Assembly (NCBI GenBank): GCA_022579005.1
Contig: MU401553.1
Span: 62,001-126,000 of the forward strand
Direction of reading: 5' to 3'
Length of the DNA stretch: 64,000 nt
Source: Poronia punctata
Lineage: Eukaryota > Ascomycota > Sordariomycetes > Xylariales > Xylariaceae
Position 1 is the stretch's first letter, and the number at the start of each line of letters is the position of its first letter. Made by a program: the position numbers and the translations under genes. Below are positions 22,375-35,372 of this stretch, one piece after another. Under the pieces are notes generated by a model. The model was given only the letters and a program-made list of their open reading frames with translations, was not told the origin of the DNA and made no database searches.

Positions 22375-24979
22375 GAAAACGGGTTGAAAAGAGACATTCT
22401 CGAGCAATATACTCGCTTTTCCCCCGAATGGCAGATAACAGGCCGGTCCGATGTTCCACCTAAAGATTTCGAGGTGGAAGTGAAATAGGGACAAAGAACA
22501 TGTTACATTCCTTTTTCTGCGGCTGGCCATAAGCAGAATTAAGGAAAGGAGTGGCATGAGGCATCTGTGAAGTCAGGTTGCCCCCTCTACATCATAATCT
22601 TACCTTCTTAGCCGGATGGAGAAATTCTAGACGGCTGGATACGGACGAAGAAGGATTTATCACGGCGCACATGTAGGGGGGAGTTAGTGAAGATTCCGGT
22701 ATCCATTTCGTTTGCTATCAACGGATTACATGTAAAATAATAAGCGTAAAGTTATTACTTGCATTGTGTTATAAAACAGATTTTTTTATATCATGTTTTC
22801 AGGATATTTTCGGTCGTACTTTATATTAACCTAAATTTACAAGCCCGCAAAGTCTATGATGACCAACTGACCTGGCAAACAGCAACAGCATACTACATGT
22901 ATGTATCCTCGATTGATGTTTTGGGTGGTAATCTTATTCCTGATTTTATAAGTTGTTTGTCCTTCCCATGTTCCGGAACATACTACTATGCTCATTACTG
23001 ATACTCAGAGTCGCAGTTCATCTCGGAGCTTCTCATTACCGACTCTGAATAGATTTCTTCGGGTAAGCTCCTATTACACTTCTCATAGGGGGTCTGTCAG
23101 TAAAAGACGGTATGGTAGATAGTACCTATTTGATTTGGTATGCATCATGAAGGACGGGAAGAGAGCATAATATCTACCCTCGAAGGAAGCCTCGTAATGA
23201 GATACTCCCCCTATTTACTTCTCCATACTATCGAGGAGGCAAAAGGGGAGGGGTGTTTGACTCACTCTATCTTGTAACTTAAGTAACTAACATACTACAA
23301 TCATATTGAACAGCTATGTCTGCTGTTTGGGTACCTATTGCAATCTAATAGTTGGACGTTTACAGCAAGCTTTGGTCTCTGTGATGTATGTGCTTTTTCG
23401 AAGGGAAGTTTGGTCGTTTGTCTAGAGAGAGAGAGAGAGAGAGAGAGAAAATCGCATTGCAATGATTAAAACAGAGGTCTTTGTTACATAAACAATTTCC
23501 AATCCCCTTCAACATCGCCCTGTACATAAATACCCCCTTCACCACCGTGTCCCCTTTATCCTATAAAGGTGAAGAGATGTCCATCTACCGCATCATACTC
23601 AAGTATCTTAGCGTTTTCAACAAGATGTGTAAATTGGGTGGTATGGTACAAGCACAGAAGCAGGAAGGATATCTTAATATGAAGTCTGTTAATTTGCAGA
23701 TATGAAATTATGATTTATGAAATAAAAGGGAAAAGTTATTATGTCTGATTTGTATGACATGTCTACGAGTAGTTTATATGCTGTCTACTTCCAGAGTTCA
23801 ACAAAATGATATATTTGATATTTATTAATCCTGCTCATACCTTATGGGAACGGAAGTGGAACAGATATTCCCAAGGTTAGATTCTTACTTACCTAGTCAA
23901 GGTATGTAGGTAAGTTCACCGCTTCCTCGTCGTCACTCACTCACTCACTTACTTTTTGCTGCATAGGGATCATTATTTGTTTCTCTGGCTGGTTACTTAG
24001 ACAACAACGAAAGCCTAGGTACAGTACCTACCGAAAACTAAAGCCTCGAGCGACCGCGACCATTTTGTACATGCATCATACACAGGTACTTTAAATGTGG
24101 GAAAATTGATGGATACGGATGGGCTACTGATGTTTCTCTTTCCAGCTTCCTGTCTAAGGAAGGAAAACATGGACAGCGCTGTAGGTAACCTACCTACGCA
24201 TAGGTAGTGGGTGTGGTATCAATAAAGGGCACTTGCTTACAAAACATAAACGTATAAGAGTCGGGCCTTGTAAGAGCCACCTTAATAACAAGTCCAACTG
24301 TTTTCCTCTTTTCTTTTGTCACAGTATTTTAATCCATTTACTGTTCTCCTACCTTACCTACTGGGGCATAACGAGTGATTGGTATAAAGTAGACTTGTTT
24401 AGGAAAGTAGGTAGGTAAATAAATAAATAAACAAAGACATCTCTACACGTATAAATGCTCAGCAAAGTATTTTTATTACCGATGCTTCTGCCATTCAATG
24501 CGCTCGCTGTATTTACTCTTTATGCACAGTTATAGGTAACATCTAGAAATATCAATATAAGTACGCGTAAATAATATGATTGGGCGATATCCCCTTTACC
24601 TTTTGCAACGTACCTACCTATGTAGTCGCGATTACACATGTTCAATCAATTGAAATAACAAAGAACAATAGACGGTTAGAAAGTAATAGCTAGTTTTCTG
24701 TATGTACCCGAGAAAATAATCCACTTGTCTCAGCCCTGTTGTTTCATCAGCTAATATCGGGAAATGTTTGGTGTCCCCCTTTATGCGAAAAATGAAAATG
24801 GTACCGTAATCATGACGCCACTTAGACCCGACAAATTGATTATGTACATGTATGTATGTATGTACCCGAGGACCAAGAATCAAGGCATCGCCTACGCGTA
24901 TGTAAGGCATCTTGCACAGCATTGATTTCAAAATTAGACGCTCGGTTTATATATATATATTTTCAGCCTATCAAAACCT
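22375..24979. other. Intergenic, no supportable gene
   Basis: This holds the downstream region of the GH76 gene and the upstream region of the membrane protein at 24980. A (AG)n tract lies at about 23424-23448, and TACCTA/TAGGTA words occur at 23895, 24184, 24408 and 24612. Short frames show nothing recognisable. Confidence 0.45.
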
Positions 24980-26422
24980 ATGCCGTCTGAAGGCAAAGGT
25001 GGTTGGAAAGAAGGCCACACCGGCCCGGTCATTTTCCTCAACCCGACGACAGGGAGGATCCCGGCCTCCGTAATCCGGAAGGAAGACGCTAAGATACCGG
25101 CTGATGATGCCGTACATTTTCTGTACCGCTCGCGCGATAACAGGAAAGGTCGGCATGCCGTTGTGGTCTTGCCGCAGGGCGCCGGGAAGCAGGGAATCAG
25201 GCACCCGGCTGCGAGTAATACCTTAAAGGAAAGCCTGCGCGGGATATTAAAGATGTCGATCAGGTATCCTGTATGGGATGTTAGTTATAATACTGCTGTA
25301 TTCTTTACGCTTGGTAATAAAATCATTCCCCCCCCCCCCAACCCCCAAACCCATTTCACTCTTGCTTGATGGTTTGTAGTTTGGTCACATCACAGTAAGA
25401 GAAGTGATTGAGTGAAACAGCGTTAACAGGGTGAAACATAGGCTCCGTGGTTTGGGTCATCAATGCATTCTTCGTCTGGCTCCCAAGTCAATATCCGTCG
25501 ACCGAGTTCCCTGGCGAAGTTGACAACGGCGGCGGTATCTCGGCCTTGGTTGGAACCACCTTGTTCGAGATTGGCTCTGTATTTCTCATGCTCGAGGCTA
25601 TCAACACGAACAGGACGGACTGCTTCGGTTGGGCGCTGGACGAGTTTGTCGAGAGCCACGGGCCACTCCTACGCGCGGATCCGGAGTCGTGCCGACACCA
25701 TCATGCGGACCGACACGGACTGTATATGAAGGAGAAGTCCAGCGAGGGCAGTCAGGAAAAGAACTGGAAGTGGTGGCCCTCGTGGTCTGAACTAAAGAGT
25801 CATTATCTCCGGGAGATTGGGTTTTTGGCCTCTCTGTCCCAGTTCATCGGCGCCACCATCTTTTGGATATGCGGCTTTGCCAGCATACCTTTTGTTTACA
25901 GCAACCTCTCAGAGCCGGTAGAGAACGGAGTATATTGGGTGCCCCAGGTACGTGAAGCTGAGAGCCTGAGCCTAGCCTAGCCTAACCTAGAGTCCAAACA
26001 TGACACACTGGACAATACCAAGTACTGATTATTATTGCCAAGGTGGTTGGAGGCGTCGGCTTCATCATCTCCAGCTGGCTGTTTATGCTGGAGACGCAGA
26101 AGACATGGTACAGGCCTGCCCCGAAGGTGTTGGGTTGGCACGTTGGGTTCTGGAACCTCGTGGGTTCGTTTGGTTTCACGGTATGCGGTGCTTTGGGCTT
26201 CGCTAGTGAAAACAAGGCGGCCTCTTATGGTTCTGGCTTGTCCACATTCATAGGGTCTCTTGCTTTCTTGGTAAGATTCCTTATGCTTCCCTGTTCCTCG
26301 CCCACCTCTCCCCTTTCCCCCGCGTACGCCTGGGGCTCGGGTACTAATACGTTTTCTAGATTGGTAGTCTTGTCCAGTGGTATGAGAGTTTGAGCAAATA
26401 CCCGATTTCCTTAGCGCATTAG
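24980..26422 (+). CDS. Polytopic integral membrane protein of unknown function, four exons
   Basis: Exons are 24980-25313, 25442-25947, 26043-26270 and 26360-26422, giving 376 residues. All junctions keep the frame: GTAATA..CATAG, GTACGT..CCAAG, GTAAGA..TCTAG. The N-terminal 95 residues are soluble and hydrophilic (FLNPTTGRIPAS.., later HFLYRSRDNRKG). About six membrane segments follow, including YNTAVFFTLGSVVWVINAFF, ALVGTTLFEIGSVFLMLEAI, SLSQFIGATIFWICGFASI, VVGGVGFIISSWLFMLE and GFWNLVGSFGFTVCGALGFA. The central loop is hydrophilic and His/Lys/Trp-rich. I recognise it as resembling uncharacterised fungal integral membrane proteins, without a named function. The TLGSVVWV stretch is formed only after splicing exons 1 and 2, which supports the model. 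Transporter or sensor roles are possible, but nothing in the sequence decides. Confidence 0.75.
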
Positions 26423-29400
26423 TGCATATTAGGTTACAATATATGAATTACACGTATTGTCAAATCTGGTTGTCCGTGCACCAATCTATTTATCAATGAC
26501 ATGCGTAACCTAGGGAGTCACGTCTTGAGACGAGCGCTAATTTGGCTCTATATGGCATGGCCATCCCTCTGACGCGCGGTTAAAGTTGAGGGCTCCCTTG
26601 GTTGGAGCGTATTGAGAGGGAAAGCAATTATAAGAATAAGGGTCTCGACCCTCGAGTAGCTACCTACGTATATGCGTGTCAGTAGAGCGCTAGTTAAAAG
26701 CCTTTCCCCGTGACGACCTGGGACGGTCCCAGTTAGCCTTTAGGTAATACGTCATTATGGCTCCGAATCCGCGACCGTTTGATCTGATCGAATCGTAGCC
26801 TTACATGATTCGTAGTCTGGCCGAGATCATGTTCAAGAGGTATTACGGACCAGAATGGCATACAGTATGGAAAAGGCGCCTCTACCCGTACAAACTGCCT
26901 AATTTTCGGACCGGTCATTGTGAAACAAACAGCCGCTAACCTGGGTTTAGTCCGAAGCCGTGGACCGTGGTATGGTTTGACGTTTGACAGAGCAGTTTCC
27001 AGGTGCCAGTTCCCAGTCACAACAAGGCTGGGAGTACTCGTAGGTATACGATTCGGGAAACCCCCTGGACCCTGCCCGAGGTGTCTGCCGCACGGCATTT
27101 TACTGCCAATCCGTCCCGTCACACCCTAACCCGCGGTGCAACCGGTTCCTGGTCTAAGGGGTATTTGTCCGTAACCCGGGGGCTGCCGGACCTCTCAAAA
27201 GTACATCCGTTGCTGAAGCACGACATTAGCCATGTGCTATCGTTACCATGACACGGTAATCCTGAATGGTACGATCGATGGAAAATAGTGTGATCGAAAG
27301 CGCGCAATGCCGATGAACAGAGGACATCGCACATGTGATGCGCATTTACTGTGCAAAATGCAGAGCTACGGGGGCTAGTACCTTGTAACCTCTCATAAAT
27401 GCCGACCACCGAGAAGAACTGGGCACATCGAAGGAAGGCATTACCGGTCTATTCTTGAACACCATTGCTCATGGCTGATCATGAACTGACGAGCGCGTTT
27501 CTCAGCTCTCCAAGTTCCCGACACTTGTATCCTTGCAGCCACCGATTGTTCTCGCCATATGGTGATTTGGACCTATCTGGTGGAAACAAACCGGCGATAC
27601 CTACGAGTAGGCGACGAGATACTTACCGTGGTTCTCTGGGACACCAGAGATATGACACGGATTATGTGCATGTACCTACGCTGTACGGGTAGGGATTTCT
27701 TAGCCTACCGAGTTCGCTAGATGGGCGCCGTGCAGACCTTGCAAGCTGCGACTTGAGGTCGACGAAATAAAGAGTTGGCTGGTAGGGTATTCTGTACCTG
27801 CATGAAGGCCCGGTTGAGTTGCTTTCATTCTGTAGGTTCAAACTTTATTCCACTTGCCGCCCGCTCGAAATCCGTATAGAGTTAGTTACGTTTCACGCAT
27901 AAAGGAATATAAATCCAAATTAGAGCAAAGTTAGTAAATCATGCAGGTTATATGGGCAGCGTCATCCAATTTTAGCTTAGCAGACATCCCCACCTACGTA
28001 TAAATGGGATGAGTGTAGCTACCTACTCATGCATGTCTTTGCTTGAAACAACGTATCCTTGCGGGCCTCCCGATCTCTCTAATTTCCCACAGCAAGTCCT
28101 GTGTGGAATACTCATTTCCTGGACGGATTGAAATTTCAAGACACCACTTAAAAGCCCAAGTCGTATTCATATGCTACCTGCTCGTATTTCACTGCAACGG
28201 ACAACTGTCTTCAGCTTTGTTATTTACACATTGAGGTATTGGAAGTTACGGGTTGTGGATAGAGATGATATCCCATAGCAAATAATGTACGTGTAGAATC
28301 CCCAATCCTAATCTGCCTTCCGTACAGCCTACCGGTAGGGTGGATAAGTTGTCTACGTGTATTCACCTATCGTCTTGGAATAAAGCAGTCGACAGCAATA
28401 ACAATAAAATACAAGTCGGCGCCTAATATTGAGTAGGATTACTTAATCTTTGATATGCCGATTTGCTGACCCTTGGGAGGCAGCTAGGTTCAAGTGTCCA
28501 AGTACTATTTCTTCTCTTCAGAAATTTGGAGTCCTTTTGTTTGTTGTTGGCCCTACAAATGCTCCCCCAATGTTTTGTGTCCTACTCCTTTCAGGGATAA
28601 ATAACAATACCATACATTTACACGCCCAACAACTTGCAACGCATAACAAAGCGCCTCTTTATCTACTATCTAGGAATGTAAATATTGTTTAGGCAGTAGG
28701 CATGTTATATATATCTAGTTACCTGGAGTAGGTACTCGTAGATGAGTTAGGTCAGGTACCTATCTGGCTTTGTATACACACGTACATGCGGACCTGTAGG
28801 GCCTGTCTCGGCACTAGCGCAGTTTCTTCTTGACATTGGCACATTAGCTAAACTTGGTCTTAACTCGAACTAGCATTTGCTAGACTATTTTAGGTAGGCA
28901 AAGTCAAGAATCCCATATCACAGGCCGGGATGGGAAACCATAGAGGGCTAGTGTTCATGATAGTATGTGAATCCATATTACAGTACCAGGCTTGTTTCTT
29001 AAGGCCGTCCCCTAGACTCTCAACACGTACATATAAATACATAAGTACTTACATTGTACATAACTAGATGAGGATGTGCGGTAGGCGTTTTCATGTTAAG
29101 GCAGATATTTAGCCTACATAGGGCTGCTAGGGACCTAGGCAGCATCTGATTAGTAGCTCCGGCATAATCTACTTTGTACATACCTTGTATCAGGCACCGT
29201 TGTATTTTGTACACCACTAGGGGCTGCACCCCAAAAACGCCAACCAAGCACCCCGTCCAGTTTGGTCCATTTCCCTCAGGCTTTACGCTGTGCAGCAAAA
29301 GAGCAGCAGCCAGAAGTGTTATCTCTCTTCACTCCTTCCATTCATCTCAACCTCCAGCACGTATCGTGCGATTTCTGCTCAGGTCAGAAATACGTTGGCC

Positions 29401-30592
29401 TGGGAAAGAGAAATCCATCTAACTTGATTACCGTGCATCTCTTGCAGTTGTTAGTGTTGTTTGTTTCTGCTGTCGCGGGAGCTTCTGTCTTCCTTTGTTC
29501 TTTTTACATTGCAAGTAGGGTCTGCATGCATTGTGTTGCTCCCCTATTACGGAACCAACAAGCGTAAGGAATCTGCAAATACCTACACCACCATCCAACG
29601 CGCTTACCACGAATACGGATCGTTCAAAGTCAAACCGACCCATTGGACAAGCGAAACCCTGACTTCCCCGACGCGACCGACAAGAGGCAAAACCGTCGTA
29701 ACTGCAACCTAGTCTATTCGACATAGGACAGTTGAACATCTCGAGAAGACCGCTTTTTACTACTTGGGCAGAAACTATTTGGGCTACGCCCAATATCCTC
29801 TTTCTGCACTCGCTGCCAGACTGTGCCTTCCCCAACTTGCCGAGGCACCAAGCACAAAGAAAAAAAAATACCTTGTGGTGAACCCAAGGTCAGGAACCAG
29901 CCATTTGAAACAGGTTACGGAGACTCAGACCGGCCGAGAAAACGCGACGCGGAAAACAAAAATAAATAATAGTAATAGTAAAACGACTGCGGCATTACAA
30001 CTACTACTGCCACTAGACCGATTTCAAATTGGCAATATAACTTGAACAGTCTATTGCTCGACCGACCGATTGACCGACCGCCTCCGTCAATTGACCAACA
30101 CCTGTTGCACTTCGCGTTTTCGCCTGGAGTGGTCACCCGCATTTTGGACATTGCCCTGTGCCTTTCCAAAGGGGACCGGCCGAACAAAAAAAGGTGACGG
30201 CAATTGCAACGCCTTGCGGTACCGTAGTAGCACAACTACGCGACGAATACTATCGGCTTATTGGAGGGCAAAAAAGTCGGATCGCCCTGTAATCATTGGC
30301 ATTTGAGCCAGCACACGTTCGGCTTGATAGGTAGGCTATTCTCTCACTGGCCCCCAATCCAACTTGTCCACTGCCTGGTCTGTGAGTGACCGAGTACGCA
30401 ACATCAGCCAGCTGTTGATAGCCGATCCTATCTTCTGATTACCTTTCGAAGTCGTCCGCGACGACGTCCGTTATCAAAGCGTTGCCTGTATTACTGTATT
30501 GCCTAACATCCTAAATAGACGCTCCTCGTCCTGTTCGTCGGCTTAGAACTCCCATCTGCATATCGTGTCTTTCTACGCCCAACGCGTAGAAG
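26423..30592. other. Intergenic, includes a GC-richer patch without a recognisable gene
   Basis: The part 26700-27700 is richer in GC and has several overlapping open frames of 60-130 codons on both strands, none with a recognisable domain. A short perfect hairpin CTGGGAC-G-GTCCCAG lies at 26718-26732. The last 1-1.5 kb (from about 29250) is probably promoter and 5' leader of the kinase gene at 30593. It has an imperfect CCGACCGATTGACCGACCG repeat near 30061. Confidence 0.4.
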
Positions 30593-33500
30593 ATGTCGTC
30601 TGCAGCCTTGCAGTCGCCGCACCAGCCATCGCATCCTACGTTGAGCCCCCATTCGCAATCGGCTTCTTCACCGAGCCGTCAATACGCTCAAGGCCAATCT
30701 CCGAGCCGGGAAGGTCGCTATGCAAACAAAGATCAACCATCGACCTCACCAGCTCCTTCGTCGAGACGACCCTCAAGGCGACCGAGCGGAAACAGTGCCA
30801 ACGCTCCAAGCCCTGTTCCAACTTACCCAGCGCAGGCACAATCATCCCCGATGTCCTCGCGCACTGCGTTGGCGTCACCAGCGCCGGTGACGAATTCGTC
30901 CACCGATTATGAGAAACATACCTCAAACCGACACCGGCAGGAAGTCCCTATGGCACCACCTCGGTCTTCCTCGACACAGCAGGGTGCTGCAGGCCAGGGG
31001 GCAACAAACTCTCGGCGATCTGCCCGTGCTGAAGAGCGTGTTGTAGATTCTCCCAGGCGGGCGCCTGGAGAAAATGGCCGAGCGGCTGCTAATGGCTACG
31101 ATGAAACGCACGAAGAAACGGCGTCGCGCACAAAAAGAGCTGTATCCCAATACGTGCCGCAGCATTCTACGCACGTGTCGGATAGCTCGAGGGAACATCG
31201 CCAGACCGTGGCAGCAAACATGCCTGTTCGACCTCGTGAACAGCAGACAACATCAGATTCACCAAGGCAGCCATCTCGTGAGGCCAGTGAAGTGCTTAAC
31301 CGTGTCATAGTTTCGCAACCTGAGGTCGATATCCAACGAGAACGGGAACGTCAAGCAGAGGCTCAGACGAAACCCACATCAAGACACCAGGACGATCCCG
31401 CCATGCCTCCAGTTGTCCAGATGCATGAAGCTCAAGAGGACGGAAGACGAGGTGGCCGCAGCCGTCATGATCATTCGAAGAGGGAGAAGTCATCCCGCTT
31501 TGGCGACTACTATCTTGGGAATACCATCGGCGAAGGTGAGTTTGGCAAGGTCAAGCTCGGCTGGAAGCAGGATGGGGGTGTCCAGGTAAGAAGAAAACGA
31601 GGCTTTCTGGATTTTGAGATCCGAATATGACTAACACTACGTCAGGTGGCAATCAAGCTCATTCGCCGCGATAGCGTGGGTAATAACCCGTCACGGTTAG
31701 CCAAGATATACCGGGAGGTTTCTATCTTGCGAGGACTAGCACACCCCAACATTGTCAGACTACACGAAATGTCGGAGACGGAACGCCATATCGGTATCGT
31801 CCTCGAGTACGCGTCTGGCGGCGAGCTGTTCGACTACATCTTGAACCACAGATATCTGAAGGACCAGGCGGCGAGGAGGTTATTTGCACAGCTGATCTCG
31901 GGCGTCGGCTATTTGCATAAGAAGGGTATCGTCCATCGAGACCTCAAGCTGGAGAACCTGCTTCTTGACCGTAACCGCAACATTATCATCACGGATTTCG
32001 GCTTTGCCAATACATTCGATCCTCACGACGAACTATCAGAAGAGGAGGAGCTGAACCTGTCAGATCGTGACTTTGTGAAGAGGAGTGGCCTAGACAAGAC
32101 TAAGTCAAACGGCATGCGAAGAGGTGATCTGATGCAGACGAGCTGCGGAAGTCCATGCTATGCCGCCCCAGAGTTGGTTGTTAGCGATTCGCTATACACC
32201 GGCCGCAAAGTCGATGTATGGAGTTGCGGTGTTATCCTGGTATGTCAAACCTTTCGATCTTGCGGCGAATATGAACGTGGAGGACTTACCTTGAACATCT
32301 AGTACGCGATGCTTGCCGGATACCTGCCCTTCGATGACGACCCCGACAACCCAGACGGTGACAATATCAACTTACTATACAAGTACATCGTGAATACCCC
32401 GCTCACCTTTCCCGAGTACGTGACTCCACACGCCCGAGATCTTCTCCGGCGCATCCTAGTACCGAGCCCTCGCAAGCGAGCGGATTTATTTGAAGTTGCT
32501 AGGCATAGTTGGCTCAGCGAATATGCACACGTAGTTGAACTTATTACCAGTACCACGACAACTTCCAGCGAGATTCAGAACACCACTGTCCCCGCGGAAG
32601 AAGTTGAGGCTGCCGGCCTGGCAAGAAGTGCCTCGGTCCGGGAACAGACTAAGACGAAGGCCACCACTCCCATAGCCGTGGGCGACTTGGCTAGGAAGCA
32701 AGGAAAAGTGGACGCGGAGGAGACAACCAATGGCAAGCAGCAGAGGGAGAATAAACGAAGAACCGTGCAAGTCGAATATGTCGCGCCTACTACTCAGACA
32801 CAAAGGGGAGCAGACCAGCCTGATTCCCACTCACATTCGTCGCCCCGTGGTGAAAAGACGAGAGCTAGATCATCCAGCCGAGGGCCACCCGAGGCCCGTG
32901 CTTCACCACACAGCAAACCATTGCCGAAAGATCCTCCGGTTACAAGAGAAACATACACGGCGCCACAAAGAGATGCGAGAAAGCCACCCATTACTTCACA
33001 CCGGGGGGCTGCAGCCGCTACGAGAGGCGGCCATGCACGACCCGGTTCGGACCACGCATACGTGGCGAGCACTGCTGGTGCACCTGTCTCGCGGCCTGCT
33101 ACCGGCGGATCGATGCATTCGTCTGCTTCTAGACCGATAGTCCCATCATCTCGAGCGTCGTACGGCCAACCACTACCCCCTACCGTTGCCGGTACTAACG
33201 CGCAAGGAAGCATCCAACAACCAAAGGGCTCGAGGAATTACGTCATCTCGAATCCTATTCCACAAGAAACGCCCGACGTAGGGTATGGACGGCCGAATGT
33301 CAACATGCCTCCTAAATTTGCCGAAGTGTCTGGGTTCAACAACAACCCTCAACGACCCCGGCCCTCTGGAGAGGGCAAAGGCCACAGGAGGTCGAATACT
33401 ATGGGCGAAATCGGAGGCAAGATCTTTGGCCGCACCGGATCGATATTTGGCGCCCGGAAGAAACGGGCAGACCAGGGCGAGAAGCCATCCAAAAAGTATC

Positions 33501-34249
33501 CGCCTATCAGTATGTCCAACACTCAACCGGGCGAGTCGAGGGCGTCGATCGATTCGCGTACTTCTCGCAGGTCATTCTCGTTTGGCATTGGAAGGAAACG
33601 AAGTGGTAGTATCGCTGGTTCGCAAGCGTCAAATGAGAGGCCATCCAATTCTAGACGTTTCTCCATCATGAAAGCTATGGGACTGAGCAAGGATTCTACA
33701 ACACCGCCTCCCGACTCGTCGCAGCCCGATTTGCCCATCCAAGATCCGCCAAGAGGCGATAATCATGACCGATACGCCAATGCGCCACAGGACCGTGGAG
33801 ATGGGGGACAATATGGCGATGGAACGTACGAAACCCAGGAACAGCCTTACCTGGCGCCGGCACCCCAGATCGCCTACGGCCAGAGGCCTTCCCAATCTCA
33901 TCGTCGCTATCCTTCAGCCTCGCAACCGTCGGCGATCCCCTCCTACTTGCAGCAAGGTGCGGTCTTGAACTCGGCATCGGAGTCGTCGGTCGATCACCCA
34001 ACCCGGAGGCCACCTAATTCAGCGCCATACCAGTCGGGTTACGACTCTGACCAATACGATAACCGCCACACAGGCAACCAACAGCCCCCACGCGTGCTGC
34101 AGAAGAATAAGAGATTTGTGGATGCGTACGACGAGGAAGAGTATGGTAGGCCCCGAGATCACGCTGGGAGCAGCGGCGCGGCGAAAAGAGTTATGGACTT
34201 CTTCAGGCGTCGAGGTAAAGCGCGAGGTGGGGAAGGAGAGGAGGCTTAG
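30593..34249 (+). CDS. kfsA: Serine/threonine protein kinase, Kin4/KfsA type
   Basis: Exons are 30593-31585, 31646-32239 and 32303-34249, giving 1177 residues. Residues 1-300 are disordered and Ser/Pro/Arg-rich. The kinase domain spans about 303-603: [12 protein letters not shown] (P-loop), VAIK (Lys335, junction of exons 1 and 2), [11 protein letters not shown] near 427, DFGFAN near 448, and [16 protein letters not shown] around 505. The segment between DFG and APE is about 57 residues, with an acidic insert ([14 protein letters not shown]). The long C-terminal tail has basic Ser/Phe patches ([27 protein letters not shown]) and ends [11 protein letters not shown]. By family knowledge, yeast Kin4 brakes mitotic exit when the spindle is mispositioned, and Aspergillus KfsA is a spindle-pole-body kinase affecting septation. 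The kinase assignment is firm. The orthology rests on the domain and tail patches. It is convergent with the DAHP synthase gene. Confidence 0.88.
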
Positions 34250-35372
34250 ACCAGAAGAAACGACTGGCACCTCCCTGTGGAGATTATGAATCAGCAAACC
34301 AAGCCAGCCCTCACCGGGTTGTATTGGGCACGGAGCTAAAGACTGAGGGCGTGTTTGATATGTCACGTGTTTCAGGCCCTTTCGTCTCTTTTTGGTCATC
34401 GTTTAGTCTCCTGTCTGTCGACTCTGCGATCCTTACAAAAAAGCCCAACGCACCACCGAGCGGCAGTATGCTGGGAATGACTAGGGGCAAATTGTCTTGC
34501 ATCCAGTGGTAAACATTGGGGCCAAGGATGATAGGATACCGAGCGCGTGAAGTGTTCAGAGTTGTATTTCTCGATTTCGGCACAAGGCATCCGGTGGGGA
34601 GTTTGCATGACGGTTTAGACCATGATGAATGGTCTTTACTTTTTACTCTTTTTTATCTATTTCATTTTCCTTTTTTGCTCTCTCTCCTAGTTTCCCATCT
34701 TATAGCATCTCCAAGCCATTCCAGCCAATCTGTCCCCTCCTGATTTTGAAAGTCTTTTTTTACGAAGCTGTGACGAGTCTTGACGGATTCAAAAGCAAGC
34801 GGAGAGTAGTTCAGACATGCATGTACGGAAATCACGGCCGGATGATTCTGCTCGTATATTTTCTCGTTTCTCGGGGGAAAAACCATATACGAACTGGGTC
34901 CGTGATAGGTGGAAGGAGCGTCAGCTAGCCATTGTCGTGTTAATAGATGGCAGGTGGGAATGACGAGGAACACTGTATGCAAGGCCGGCGGATAGTTTTA
35001 ATATAGCGATAGACAGCGACCAACTATACCTATGTTGTATGCACCTGCACCCACTTGACCGAATTTTGTTGTGTGGATATGCTTACCAAATGGTGCATCA
35101 CAATCGCTCCTTCCCCTTCCCTTGGTCTTAACACATCCCTTTTCAAATGAGCCCTGCTCTGCGCTTTTCTGTTTTGCCAGATGGAGCTTAACAGATCCAT
35201 GTCGTCTCGTGATCCATTGCCGATGACATCCCATCATAAAATCCGTGGAGAAACGTCACGAACCGACATCCCACGCTTTTTATCCCTTTCCTCCCTTTAC
35301 TTTGGCCTCCCACTCCACGTTCCTCCTTTTCATGATTCTTGTTTACATACCAGACAAGGATTGTCCCACGGC
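34250..35372. other. Convergent intergenic region between kinase and DAHP synthase
   Basis: This holds the 3' ends of two converging genes. T-rich stretches at about 34640-34690 and 34755 may be part of the 3' untranslated region. No gene was recognised. Confidence 0.5.

Noticed and set aside
26733..27122. 129-codon minus-strand frame in a GC-richer patch
   Set aside because: No domain, no splice partners, and the + strand is open over the same DNA.
29428..29835. 135-codon minus-strand frame upstream of the kinase
   Set aside because: Nothing family-like in it; the region is better explained as the kinase gene's promoter and leader.
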